Below are positions 7,886 through 16,367 of a stretch of DNA of 64,000 nucleotides, piece by piece. The notes under the pieces were generated by a model. The model ran no database searches. It worked only from the letters and a program-made list of their open reading frames with translations, and was not told the origin of the DNA. The DNA comes from Saccharothrix sp. ALI-22-I (GTDB lineage: Bacteria > Actinomycetota > Actinomycetes > Mycobacteriales > Pseudonocardiaceae). Position 1 is the first letter of the stretch, and the number at the start of each line of letters is the position of its first letter. The translations under genes were made by a program, and so were the position numbers. The DNA is taken from positions 372,001 to 436,000 of the forward strand of contig NZ_MTQP01000068.1 in NCBI RefSeq assembly GCF_001984175.1. The letters are read 5' to 3'.

Positions 7886-9007
7886 TCAGCCGGTCAACGG
7901 CACGTGCCACGTGATCGTCGTGCCGGTGCGGGGTGACGAGGTGATCTCGCACCCGCCGCCGGCGGCCAGGGCGCGTTCCTCCAGGTGTCGCAGACCCCGT
8001 TTGGCGACTCCGCGCGGAATGCCGCAGCCGTCGTCGGTGACTTCCAGGTCCAGTCGATCGGGGGTCCTGCGCAGCGCGATTCCCACGTGCCGGGCGCCTG
8101 AGTGCCGCACGACGTTCGACAACGCCTCCCGCAGTGCCGCCCGGGCGTGGTCGGCCAGGTCGGCGGGCACGTCGGCCACATCGCCCTCGGTCCGCACCTC
8201 CGGTTCGAAACCCAGCAGCTCGCCGGCGGTCCGGGCCTCCGCCAGCACGGATCGCTTGAGGTCGACGTCGGCGGGTTTGCCGGGGTCGGCGCTGCGCAAC
8301 GCACGGACGGTCGCACGGACTTCGGCCATGGTCTGGTCGAGCTGGTCGACGGCGTCCGCGAGGCGCTTGGCCTCCCGCCCTTCGAGCTTGAGCCGCCGGT
8401 CGAGCAGGTCCAGTTGCACGCCGGTCGCGTACAGGCGCTGGATGATCACGTCGTGCAGGTCGCGCGCGATGCGCTCGCGCTCCTGGTAGACCGCCACCCG
8501 CTGGCGCGCCGTCGAACCCTCGGCCAGCACCACCGCCAGACCGGCCTGCGCGGCGAACGCGGCGAGCACTTCGACGGTGTCCGGGCTGAACGGTTGCGCG
8601 CCCTTGCGCCGGTACACGGCCAGCGCGCCGATCTTGCGTTCCCTGGTGCCGAAGGGCGCCACCGCGAACGGCCCGTAGCCGCGCAGCGCCTTGGGCACGA
8701 ACGGCGCCGTGCGCGGGTCGGTGGTGAAGTCGTCGGCGACCACCGGCACACCGGTCCGCGCCGCCCGTGCGGCCGACGAACGGCTGGACAGCACGATCCC
8801 GACCGGGTCGTCGTCACCGGAGGACGCCTCGACGGTCAGCGTGCCGTCGTCCGCCGTGACCATGGCCAGCCCGAGGTCCGCCCCGGCGAGTTCGACGGCG
8901 CTGCGCACCACGAGCGGCAGCACGGCGTCCGGGTCGTCACCCGCGAGGGCGGCCGAGGTGATCTCGGTCGACGCGGCGAGCACGCGGGCGGGGTCCACGG
9001 TGGTCAA
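7886..9007 (-). CDS. GAF-domain sensor histidine kinase (DevS-like)
   Basis: About 373 residues. A single GAF domain (about 25-170) is followed by a HisKA_3 dimerisation helix containing ERERIARDLHDVIIQRLYA, whose DLHD histidine is the autophosphorylation site. A HATPase domain follows, with EALSNVVRHSGA (N box) and DDGCGIP (G1 box). It has no membrane segments, so it senses an internal signal such as redox state or a gas. The TTG start at 9005-9007 overlaps the cydDC stop (TTGA); GTG 8998 is an alternative. Being co-translated with cydABDC argues for a role in respiratory control with the NarL-type regulator at 7055. Confidence 0.9.
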   Translation of the reverse strand: MTTVDPARVLAASTEITSAALAGDDPDAVLPLVVRSAVELAGADLGLAMVTADDGTLTVEASSGDDDPVGIVLSSRSSAARAARTGVPVVADDFTTDPRTAPFVPKALRGYGPFAVAPFGTRERKIGALAVYRRKGAQPFSPDTVEVLAAFAAQAGLAVVLAEGSTARQRVAVYQERERIARDLHDVIIQRLYATGVQLDLLDRRLKLEGREAKRLADAVDQLDQTMAEVRATVRALRSADPGKPADVDLKRSVLAEARTAGELLGFEPEVRTEGDVADVPADLADHARAALREALSNVVRHSGARHVGIALRRTPDRLDLEVTDDGCGIPRGVAKRGLRHLEERALAAGGGCEITSSPRTGTTITWHVPLTG

Positions 9008-12000
9008 CGGTAGGCCCTGGTCCGCATCCGCCCCTCGGCGACTTCCAGCACCACGTCGGCGCGGTCGGCTTCCTCCGGTCGGTGGGTGATGTGGATGACG
9101 GTCTTGTCGCGGAGGACGTCGTCCAGTCGTGCGAGCAGCGCTTGAGCGGTCGGTTCGTCCAGGTGGGCGGTCGGCTCGTCGAGGAGCACGAGATCGGCGT
9201 CGTAGAGCAGCGCGCGGGCCAACGCGACCCGCTGGGCCTCCCCGCCGGACAGCAGCGTGGGGCCGATCATGGTGTCGAGACCGACCCGGACGCCCGCGAC
9301 GTCGAGTGCCCACAGCAGCCGGTCGTCATCCGCTCGGGGGTCGCCCAGTCGAAGGTTCTCGCGGACCGTGGTCGAGACCAGCATCGGCTCCTGCGGACAC
9401 CAGGCCACCCGTTCCGGCCGCCACACCAGCCCGCGTTCCGGTTCGAGGAACCCCAGCAGCAACGCGAACAGACTCGACTTACCGGCCCCCGACGGCCCGA
9501 CCACGGCCACCTTGGCGCCGGCCGGCAGGTCCACGCACACCCGCTCCAGCACGGGCTCCGCACTCCCCGGCCACCGCACCGTCACCCCCTCAAGCCCGAC
9601 CGCCCCACCGACCGCCACCTGCTCCACCCGCGCCGACGGCTCAACGTGAACAAGCGATTGTTCGACAATCCGTCCGTAGGACTCGCGCAGCGCGGCCCGG
9701 TGCTGGGCGGCCGTGGGCAGCGCGCTCAACACCTCGGCCAACGCGAGCGGCACCAAGCCGAGCACGGGCACCAGCAGCGGGTCGACACCACCTGCGAGGC
9801 CGATGCAGACCGCCGAGGCCAACCCGGTCGTCAGGTGCACGATCCCGATCGCCGCGCCCGCGCCGAGCGCCTGTCGGCGGGCCAGCCGGGCCAGTTCGGC
9901 GTCCTGAACGGCCAACTCGGCGCGCACCTTGCGGTCCGCGCCGAACGCGATCAGGTCCGGCGCGGCGGTGAGCAGCGTCAACACCTGCTCCGACACGTAC
10001 CGCCGCCCCCTGGCGAGCACCGCCGTGGCACGACGTTCGGTGAGCACCGCGACCACCGGCGCCAACGTCCCACCCACCACCAGCGCCACCGCCAGGGCGA
10101 GGCCCGCCATCGGCTGGATGAACGCGAACAACACCACCGCCGCGACCGACACACCCACCGCCACCAGCGGCGGTTGGAGCACTCGCGGGACGAGATCCCG
10201 GACCGTGTCGACGTCGTCCACCAGCCTGGTCAACTCGGCCTGCCCCGGCCGGAGGCCGCGCCACAACCGGACCCGCAACGACTCGGCGTACCGGAACGCG
10301 GCGTCGTGCGAGACCAACCGCTCCAGGTACCGCAGCACGCCCTTGGCCAGCGCGAACGTCCGCACGCCCACCACCAGCACGGACAGCGTCAGGATCGGCG
10401 GCTGCGTCGCCGCCTTGGCGATCAGGTAAGCCGCCACCGCCGTCAACGCCACACCGCTCAACGACGCCGCCGTGCCCAACAGTGCACCCGCCAACACCCG
10501 TCCGGTAGGACGCGGTGACCGTGAAGCAGCCGACCGGTCGGCCCGCACCTCGACCTCACGAGCCGCCGTGACATCCGAAGCCTGCCCGCCGACCAGCCGA
10601 TGAGTAGCAAGCAGCACCGCCGCCCCCGAGGCAGCGGCCTGGTGCACCGCGCTCATCACCTTGGCGGCCGTCGCCGGATCGAGGTGCGCCGTGGGCTCGT
10701 CCAGCAACAACACCGTCGCGCCGTCCCGAACCCGCGTCAACGCACGGGCCACCGCGACACGCTGCCGTTCACCGGTCGACAACTCCGCGATCGGCCGCGC
10801 CACCAGGTGCTCGGCCGCCACCGACGCCAGCACGTCGTGATCGACCCGACCGGTGGTCAACTCCAACTCGTCAGCCACGGTCCGACCGGCGAACGCGGGC
10901 CGCTGCGGCACCCAGGCGATAGCCGACCGATCGACCGAAACGGACCCGCCATCGGCCGCCACAAACCCCAACAACACCCCGAACAGCGTCGACTTACCGG
11001 CCCCACTGGGCGAATCCAACCGGTAGACCTCGCCCGGCCGGACCCGAAGACCGACCCCATCCGGCGCAAACCGCCCCCGCCGCTGCACCCGAAGGTCACG
11101 GACCTCCACCCCGGCAACCGGCGCGACAGCAGCAACCGAGGTCGTGGTGGAGGGAATCTCCGCGACCCGCCGCACCGCCTCCACACCGTCCTCCGACGCG
11201 TGGTGAGCCGCCCCGGCCGCACGCAGCGGCAGGTAGCACTCCGGCGCCAGGATCAACACCACCAGGCCCGTGACCAGCGTCATCTCCCCCGACACCAGCC
11301 GCAGCCCGATCCCCACCGCGATCAACGCCACCGACAGCGAAGCCACGATCTCCAACACCAACGCCGACAGGAACGCCACCCGCAACGTCCCCATCGTCGC
11401 CCGCCGGTACCGCTCCCCCACCTCACGCACCGCCGACGCCTGAGCCGCCGCACGCCCGAACGCCGTCAACACCGGCAGCGCGCGCACCAGTTCGGCCAAC
11501 CGCCCCGACAACCGCTCCAGCGCCGACGCCGCCTCGGCCACCCGCGCCGACGTGAACCGACCGATCAGGATCGCGAACACCGGGATCAACGGCAGCGTCA
11601 CCGCGATCAGCACCGCCGACGTCGGGTCGGCGAAGAAGATCCACACCCCGACCGCCACCGGCACCACGGCCGTCGTCACCAAGGCGGGCAGGTAGCGGGT
11701 GAAGTACGCGTCCAGCGCGTCCAACCCCTTGGTGGCCAACACCGCCAGCGACGCCGGCCCGCGCGACACGATCCACGACGGCCCCAGCCCCAACGCCCGG
11801 TCCAGCACCGCCGCCCGCAGTTCCTCCTTCGCACCCGCCGCCGCCCGCGCCGCCACCGACTCGGTCACCCAGGCCAGCACGGCCCGCACCACGACCGCGC
11901 CCGCCAGCACCCACAACGACCCGCCGGTCACCAGCGCCGACGCCAACGCCACGGCCTGCCACACCAACGCGCCCGCCGTCAGCGCGGCCAGCACCGCGCA

Positions 12001-12099
12001 CAGGGCCAACGCCCGGCGCGCCGAGCGCGAAAGCGCAGGCAGCGCGCCGAGCGGGCCGTTCCCCGGCTTCTTGGCGGAAGGGGCTCCGGGGAAGTTCAC
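9004..12099 (-). CDS. cydDC: fused thiol-reductant ABC exporter CydDC
   Basis: One 1031-residue polypeptide holds two full ABC exporter halves in tandem. Half one: membrane domain about 30-310, Walker A SPSGAGKSTLFG, signature LSTGERQRVAVARAL, Walker B VLLLDEPTAHLD. Half two: membrane domain about 535-790, Walker A GPSGAGKSSLFA, signature LSGGEAQRVALARALL, Walker B LVLLDEPTAHLD. E. coli CydDC is a heterodimer exporting cysteine and glutathione to support cytochrome bd assembly; the fused form is common in actinobacteria. GTG 12097-12099 overlaps the cydB stop by four bases, fixing the start. Confidence 0.95.
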   Translation of the reverse strand: MNFPGAPSAKKPGNGPLGALPALSRSARRALALCAVLAALTAGALVWQAVALASALVTGGSLWVLAGAVVVRAVLAWVTESVAARAAAGAKEELRAAVLDRALGLGPSWIVSRGPASLAVLATKGLDALDAYFTRYLPALVTTAVVPVAVGVWIFFADPTSAVLIAVTLPLIPVFAILIGRFTSARVAEAASALERLSGRLAELVRALPVLTAFGRAAAQASAVREVGERYRRATMGTLRVAFLSALVLEIVASLSVALIAVGIGLRLVSGEMTLVTGLVVLILAPECYLPLRAAGAAHHASEDGVEAVRRVAEIPSTTTSVAAVAPVAGVEVRDLRVQRRGRFAPDGVGLRVRPGEVYRLDSPSGAGKSTLFGVLLGFVAADGGSVSVDRSAIAWVPQRPAFAGRTVADELELTTGRVDHDVLASVAAEHLVARPIAELSTGERQRVAVARALTRVRDGATVLLLDEPTAHLDPATAAKVMSAVHQAAASGAAVLLATHRLVGGQASDVTAAREVEVRADRSAASRSPRPTGRVLAGALLGTAASLSGVALTAVAAYLIAKAATQPPILTLSVLVVGVRTFALAKGVLRYLERLVSHDAAFRYAESLRVRLWRGLRPGQAELTRLVDDVDTVRDLVPRVLQPPLVAVGVSVAAVVLFAFIQPMAGLALAVALVVGGTLAPVVAVLTERRATAVLARGRRYVSEQVLTLLTAAPDLIAFGADRKVRAELAVQDAELARLARRQALGAGAAIGIVHLTTGLASAVCIGLAGGVDPLLVPVLGLVPLALAEVLSALPTAAQHRAALRESYGRIVEQSLVHVEPSARVEQVAVGGAVGLEGVTVRWPGSAEPVLERVCVDLPAGAKVAVVGPSGAGKSSLFALLLGFLEPERGLVWRPERVAWCPQEPMLVSTTVRENLRLGDPRADDDRLLWALDVAGVRVGLDTMIGPTLLSGGEAQRVALARALLYDADLVLLDEPTAHLDEPTAQALLARLDDVLRDKTVIHITHRPEEADRADVVLEVAEGRMRTRAYR

Positions 12100-13097
12100 G
12101 GGACGTGCACCTCCGGGATGTGCTTGACACCGATCCGCTTGCGGAACACCCAGTAGGTCCACCCCTGGTAGACGAGCACCGCGGGCGTGCCGAACGCCGC
12201 CACCCAGGTGATCACGGTCAACGTGTACGGACTCGACGCGGCGCCGGCCACCGTCAACGACCACGCCGGGTCCAAAGTGGACGGCAGCACGTCCGGGTAC
12301 AGCGCGCCGAACAACGCCGCCACCGTCGCGGCCACCACCACGCCCATCAACGCGAACGCCTGCCCCTCACGCCGCAGCAGCAACCGCCCGTAGGCACCGA
12401 GCGCGGCCATCGCCACCACGATCGACGCACCCCACGTCCACACCGACCCGAACCGCAGTTGCACGATCAGCAGCAGCACCAGCAACGGCAGCAACGCGAA
12501 CGGCGCGATCTTCAACGCCAGCGCACGGGCCCGTTCCCGCACCTCACCCTCGGTCTTGAGGGACAGGAACACCGCGCCGTGCACCAACGCGTACCCGGCC
12601 ACCGCCACCGCACCGAGCAGCGTCTCCAACCGGATCGCCGCGAACGGCGACCCGACGCGGTCACCGGCGGCGTCCAGCGGCATCCCGAACACGGTGGCCG
12701 ACAGCAGCAGCCCGACCCCGAGCGCGGCCGTCCACGACCCGGCGACGATCACCACGTCCCACACCCGCCGCCACCGCGCCGAGTTCACCTTGCCCCGGTA
12801 CTCGAACGCCACCCCGCGTCCGATCAGGGCCAGCAGGAACAACGTCACCGGCAGGTAGACCGAGCTGAGCAGCGCGGCGTACCAGGCCGGGAACGCGGCG
12901 AACGTGGCGCCGACCGCGACCAGCAGCCACACCTCGTTGCCGTCCCACACCGGCCCGATGGTGTTGATCAGCACCCGCCGTTCGGTCTCCGACCGCCCGA
13001 GCACGGGCAGCAGCATGCCGACGCCGAAGTCGAACCCCTCCAGGAACAGGTAGCCCAGCCACAGCAGGGCGATCACGCAGAACCAGAACGTCTCCAC
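12096..13097 (-). CDS. cydB: cytochrome bd ubiquinol/menaquinol oxidase subunit II
   Basis: The 333-residue protein begins METFWFCVIALLWLGYLFLE followed by GFDFGVGMLLP, the canonical CydB N-terminus, and has the expected eight to nine membrane segments. GPVWDGNEVWLL is the conserved subunit II signature. It pairs with CydA to reduce oxygen to water with quinol electrons at low oxygen. It lies 11 bp downstream of cydA and overlaps cydDC by GTGA, so the genes form one operon. Confidence 0.97.
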   Translation of the reverse strand: METFWFCVIALLWLGYLFLEGFDFGVGMLLPVLGRSETERRVLINTIGPVWDGNEVWLLVAVGATFAAFPAWYAALLSSVYLPVTLFLLALIGRGVAFEYRGKVNSARWRRVWDVVIVAGSWTAALGVGLLLSATVFGMPLDAAGDRVGSPFAAIRLETLLGAVAVAGYALVHGAVFLSLKTEGEVRERARALALKIAPFALLPLLVLLLIVQLRFGSVWTWGASIVVAMAALGAYGRLLLRREGQAFALMGVVVAATVAALFGALYPDVLPSTLDPAWSLTVAGAASSPYTLTVITWVAAFGTPAVLVYQGWTYWVFRKRIGVKHIPEVHVP

Positions 13098-13108
13098 GGC
13101 TCCCCCTC

Positions 13109-14596
13109 TCAGTAAGCGAACGTCAGGACGTCGTCGGACTTGGTGCCGTCATCGGGCTTGTCGTCATCAGGTTCGGGACCCGGCAGTACGCCCGCGACCC
13201 CCGCGCGGACGTACCGCCGGATCAGGAACACCTCGACGCAGGCCAGCACCCCGTAGACCAGCGTCAAGGCGATGAGCGACGTCAACACCTCCCCCGGTGT
13301 CGACGACGACACAGCACGCGCGGTGAACATCCACACCCCGTCCACCCCGCTCGGGTTCGGCACCACCACGAACGGCTGCCGCCCCATCTCGGTGAAGATC
13401 CAGCCGAAGCTGTTGGCCAGGAACGGCGTCGCGATGCTGCCCAGCGCCAGCCACGCGAACCACCGCCCGCGCGGCACCCTGCCGCCCCTGGTCAGCCACA
13501 GCATCAGCAGCCCCGCGCCGACCGCGATGGCACCGAACCCGATCATCAGCCGGAAGCCCCAGTACGTCACGGGCAGGTTGGGCACGTAGTCGATCGGCTT
13601 GCCCGACAGCTCGCCCAGCTTGGGGTCCACCGGGTAGTTGGCGCCGTACTTCTCCTGGTACATCGGCACCAGGTCCTCGATGCCCTTGACCTCGGTGGTG
13701 AAGTCGTTGTGCGCCAGGAACGACAGCAGCGCGGGCACCGTGACGCTCTTGACGTTCTCGCAGTCCGGCCGCGACACGTCGCCGAGCGCGAACACCGAGA
13801 ACGAGGCGGGCGACTCGGTGTGGCACAACGCCTCGGCCGCCGCCATCTTCATCGGCTGCTGCTCGAACATCAGCTTGCCCTGCACGTCACCGGTGATCGC
13901 GAGCCCGGTGAACGCGACAACACCCACCCACGTGCCGAACTTGACCGACGCGCGCCACACCGGCCCGTCGTCGCTGCGCCGCCACAGGTGCCACGCCGCG
14001 ACACCCACCAGGAACGTCCCGGCGACGGCGAACGCGCCGAAGATCGTGTGCGGGAACGCGGCCAGCACGGTGTTGTTGCCCAGCACGGCCCAGATCGACG
14101 TGAGCCGGGCCCGCCCGTCCACCAACTCGACGCCGACGGGGTGCTGCATCCACGAGTTCGCGGCCAGGATGAAGTACGCCGAGGCGATCGTGGCCAGCGA
14201 GAACGCCCACACGCACGCCAGGTGCACCTTCTTCGGCAGCCGGTCCCAGCCGAAGATCCACAGGCCGAGGAACGTCGACTCGACGAAGAACGCGACCAGG
14301 CCCTCCATCGCCAGCGGCGCGCCGAACACGTCGCCGACGAACCGCGAGTAGGCGCTCCAGGTCATGCCGAACTGGAACTCCTGCACGATGCCGGTGACCA
14401 CGCCCATGGCGAAGTTGATCAGCAGCAGCTTGCCCCAGAACTTGGTCATCGCCAGGTACTTGCGATCACCCGTGCGCACCCACGCGGTCTGCATCCCCGC
14501 CACCAGCAGGGAGAGCCCGATGGTCAGCGGCACCATCAGGAAGTGGTAGACGGTGGTGATGCCGAACTGCCACCGCGCCAGGTCTAGGACGTCCAC
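13109..14596 (-). CDS. cydA: cytochrome bd oxidase subunit I
   Basis: The 495-residue product starts MDVLDLARWQFGITTVYHFL; the histidine of VYHFLMVP is the heme b595 axial ligand. NFAMGVVTGIVQEFQFG and the ESTFLGLW stretch are universally conserved CydA motifs. The quinol-loop region is short, as in actinobacterial and Bacillus-type enzymes. The start codon is GTG at 14594-14596 with little Shine-Dalgarno sequence, so a short-leader or leaderless mRNA is possible. A DosR-type palindrome lies 58-75 bp upstream. First gene of cydA-cydB-cydDC-kinase. Confidence 0.97.
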   Translation of the reverse strand: MDVLDLARWQFGITTVYHFLMVPLTIGLSLLVAGMQTAWVRTGDRKYLAMTKFWGKLLLINFAMGVVTGIVQEFQFGMTWSAYSRFVGDVFGAPLAMEGLVAFFVESTFLGLWIFGWDRLPKKVHLACVWAFSLATIASAYFILAANSWMQHPVGVELVDGRARLTSIWAVLGNNTVLAAFPHTIFGAFAVAGTFLVGVAAWHLWRRSDDGPVWRASVKFGTWVGVVAFTGLAITGDVQGKLMFEQQPMKMAAAEALCHTESPASFSVFALGDVSRPDCENVKSVTVPALLSFLAHNDFTTEVKGIEDLVPMYQEKYGANYPVDPKLGELSGKPIDYVPNLPVTYWGFRLMIGFGAIAVGAGLLMLWLTRGGRVPRGRWFAWLALGSIATPFLANSFGWIFTEMGRQPFVVVPNPSGVDGVWMFTARAVSSSTPGEVLTSLIALTLVYGVLACVEVFLIRRYVRAGVAGVLPGPEPDDDKPDDGTKSDDVLTFAY

Positions 14597-14653
14597 GTGA
14601 TCGAACGTAGACCCGGCGAGGGGTCGCGATCAGGTACGAGGGTCCCCCGTGGG

Positions 14654-14671
14654 CCGGGACCAAGGTCCCGG
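14654..14671. promoter_or_regulatory. DosR/DevR-type palindrome upstream of cydA
   Basis: CCGGGACCAAGGTCCCGG is a perfect inverted repeat with 8-bp arms. It contains GGGAC-N4-GTCCC with the same half-site spacing as the mycobacterial DosR box (TTSGGGACTWWAGTCCCSAA). It sits 58-75 bp upstream of the cydA start and about 40 bp from the putative start of the divergent riboswitch RNA. A NarL-type regulator and a GAF kinase are encoded with the cyd operon, making this a candidate operator. The outer TT/AA and the middle T/A of the consensus are not conserved, so regulator identity is inference. Confidence 0.6.
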
Positions 14672-14721
14672 TGTGCACCGTCACGTCCTGGTCGAACGCC
14701 TGCGCGAGGTACGATGTGAAC

Positions 14722-14852
14722 GCCAGAGGGGAGTAGTTCCCCCGGGTCACCACGACCGGGGCGAGAGGATCGACATACTGATCCGCCTAGCGCCTTAGCG
14801 CGGATCCGGTCCCTCACCCGCTGTTCACGAGCGGGCGAACGAGACCTCCGGC
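14722..14852 (+). promoter_or_regulatory. yybP-ykoY (manganese) riboswitch
   Basis: The leader contains the family core AGAGGGGAGTAG (14725-14736) and the distal GAACGAGACCTCC (14837-14849). A P1 stem closes the element: 14722-14729 (GCCAGAGG) pairs with 14845-14852 (CCTCCGGC) with one mismatch. In between is a variable hairpin region as in the four-way-junction fold. A likely -10 element TACGAT (14710-14715) would start transcription right at P1. The class binds Mn2+ and turns on exporters; the gene downstream is a GDT1-family transporter, exactly the expected target. Expression-platform details were not resolved by eye. Confidence 0.85.
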
Positions 14853-14924
14853 CGGGCAGTGCACCACGCCCGGTCGGGGTCGTGCTGCCTCCGTCCGGGT
14901 TCGTATCGGACGTCGGAGGTTCCC

Positions 14925-15524
14925 ATGGCACCCGAACTCGTCGCCCTCGCGACGGCTTTCGCGATCATCTTCCTGGCCGAGCTGCCGGACAAGACCATGG
15001 TCGCCACCCTGGTCCTCACCACCCGGTACCGACCGTGGCCGGTCTTCGCGGGCGTCACGGCGGCGTTCGCGATCCAGTGCGTGATGGCCGCGACCTTCGG
15101 CGGAGTGCTCACGCTGCTACCCGATCGGGTGGTCACAGGCGTCGTGGCGGTGCTCTTCGGCGTGGGCGCGTTCCTGCTGCTGAAGGAAGGTTTCTCCAAG
15201 GACGACAACGAGGCGGACGCCACTCGCGGTGGCCCCGGACAGGTGACGTTCTGGCGAGCCGCGCTCACGTCGTTCGGCGTGCTGTTCGCCGCCGAGTGGG
15301 GCGACGCCTCCCAACTCGCCACCGCCGCCCTCTCCGCCCGCTACGGCACCCCGGTGTTCGTCGGCCTGGGCGCGTTCCTGGCCCTGGCCACCGTCGCCGC
15401 CATCGCGGTCCTGGTAGGCCGCAAGATCGCCACCCGCATCCCGACCCACCTGATCCAACGGGTGAGCGGCTTCATCTTCACCGCGTTCGCCCTGGTCGCG
15501 GCTTGGCAGACGGTCTCAAGCTGA
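14925..15524 (+). CDS. TMEM165/GDT1 family (UPF0016) cation exporter, probably Mn2+
   Basis: The 199-residue membrane protein has about six helices in two pseudo-repeats. Each carries the GDT1 signature: AELPDKT at about residues 18-24 and AEWGDASQLAT in the second half (consensus ExGDKT). The first copy has Pro for Gly and the second Ala-Ser for Lys-Thr, mild departures. Bacterial relatives such as MneA export Mn2+. A strong ribosome site CGGAGGT precedes ATG 14925, and a yybP-ykoY riboswitch lies in the leader. Manganese detoxification is well supported by this combination. Confidence 0.93.
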   Translation: MAPELVALATAFAIIFLAELPDKTMVATLVLTTRYRPWPVFAGVTAAFAIQCVMAATFGGVLTLLPDRVVTGVVAVLFGVGAFLLLKEGFSKDDNEADATRGGPGQVTFWRAALTSFGVLFAAEWGDASQLATAALSARYGTPVFVGLGAFLALATVAAIAVLVGRKIATRIPTHLIQRVSGFIFTAFALVAAWQTVSS

Positions 15525-15698
15525 TGCGCGGCATCCCGGTGTTCCACCGCGACTTCGACGAGCGTGACGTGGAGATCGCCCAACGCACCTACCGGGGCCG
15601 CCGGATCGTCCTCGACGAAGACGGCGGCCTCGAAGTCCACCCCGGAGAAAGTCCACCCTGGACGAAGTCCGCCCTGGACGAAGTCCGCCCGCCGAACC
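15524..15698 (+). pseudogene. possible small gene coupled to the GDT1 gene, 3' end disrupted
   Basis: An ATG at 15524 overlaps the exporter stop (TGATG). It opens a frame of plausible codon use for about 40 codons, starting MRGIPVFHRDFDERDVEIAQ. It then enters a degenerate 16-bp tandem repeat (15631-15692) and continues without a stop deep into the antisense of the IclR gene, where it becomes shadow-like. In another frame a TGA occurs at 15723-15725. Repeat expansion may have shifted the frame and destroyed the native end. No homology is recognised. The end given is only the edge of the iclR gene. Confidence 0.3.
15631..15692. repeat. degenerate 16-bp tandem repeat
   Basis: Three to four units of the pattern CGAAGTCCGCCCTGGA lie head to tail. 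The last two are identical over 16 bp and the first two differ by a few bases (CGAAGTCCACCCCGGA, GAAAGTCCACCCTGGA). The array lies at the junction of a small coupled ORF and the 3' end of the IclR gene. Confidence 0.7.
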
Positions 15699-16367
15699 TC
15701 AGCGCAACGCGTCAGCGACCTCCTGAGCCGCCCGCACCACCTGCGGCCCCACTACGTCGCCGTCCAGCCGTTCCAAGGCCACCACGCCCACACTGGCCCG
15801 TAATCCGGGCACTCCGCGCACCGGCGCCGCCACACCGAACGCCCCCGGCTGCAGCTCGCCCGTCGAGTGCACCCACTGGCGTCCTTCCGGCGACAGCCCG
15901 ATGGCCTTGCCCGCCGCACCCCGGTGCACGGGGTGGCGCGACCCGACCCGGTACGCCACGTGGTACGCCGTCCACGACGGCTCGACCACCGCCACCGCCT
16001 GCGCCTCGCTGCCGTCGGCCACGGTCAGGTGCGCGGTCGCGCCCACGGTCTCCGCCAACGTCCGCAGCGCGGGCTGCGCGGCCAGCCGGAGCTGCGGCAG
16101 CACGTTCGACGCCAGCCGCAGCACCCCCAGCCCGAGCCGCACCTTCGACCCCTCGCGCCGCACCAGCCCGCGCGACTGCAACGGCACCAGCAGCCGGTAC
16201 ACCGCCGCCCGCGAAGCGCCGATGGCCGCCGCCAGCTCGCTGATCGACGGCGCCTCGGACTCGGCGTCGGCCACCGCCTGGAGCAGGGCCAGGCCCCGCT
16301 CCAGGGTCAGCGAGCTCTCCTTCGAAGCGGGTGCCGGCAACCGGCCGCGGGGATCAGGTCTGACCAA
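15699..16367 (-). CDS. IclR family transcriptional regulator
   Basis: About 222 residues. An N-terminal winged helix (residues about 18-80, LERGLALLQAVADAESEAPS, then ISELAAAIGASRAAVYRLL) is followed by an effector-binding domain (about 90-220) with GSRHPVHRGAAGKA, typical of IclR. The TTG start at 16365-16367 lies inside the 3' end of the fumarylacetoacetase gene (14-bp overlap) and is preferred because residues upstream match no family sequence. As the last gene of the homogentisate operon it is the probable regulator of hmgA and its own operon, by analogy with HmgR-type proteins. Confidence 0.88.
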   Translation of the reverse strand: MVRPDPRGRLPAPASKESSLTLERGLALLQAVADAESEAPSISELAAAIGASRAAVYRLLVPLQSRGLVRREGSKVRLGLGVLRLASNVLPQLRLAAQPALRTLAETVGATAHLTVADGSEAQAVAVVEPSWTAYHVAYRVGSRHPVHRGAAGKAIGLSPEGRQWVHSTGELQPGAFGVAAPVRGVPGLRASVGVVALERLDGDVVGPQVVRAAQEVADALR

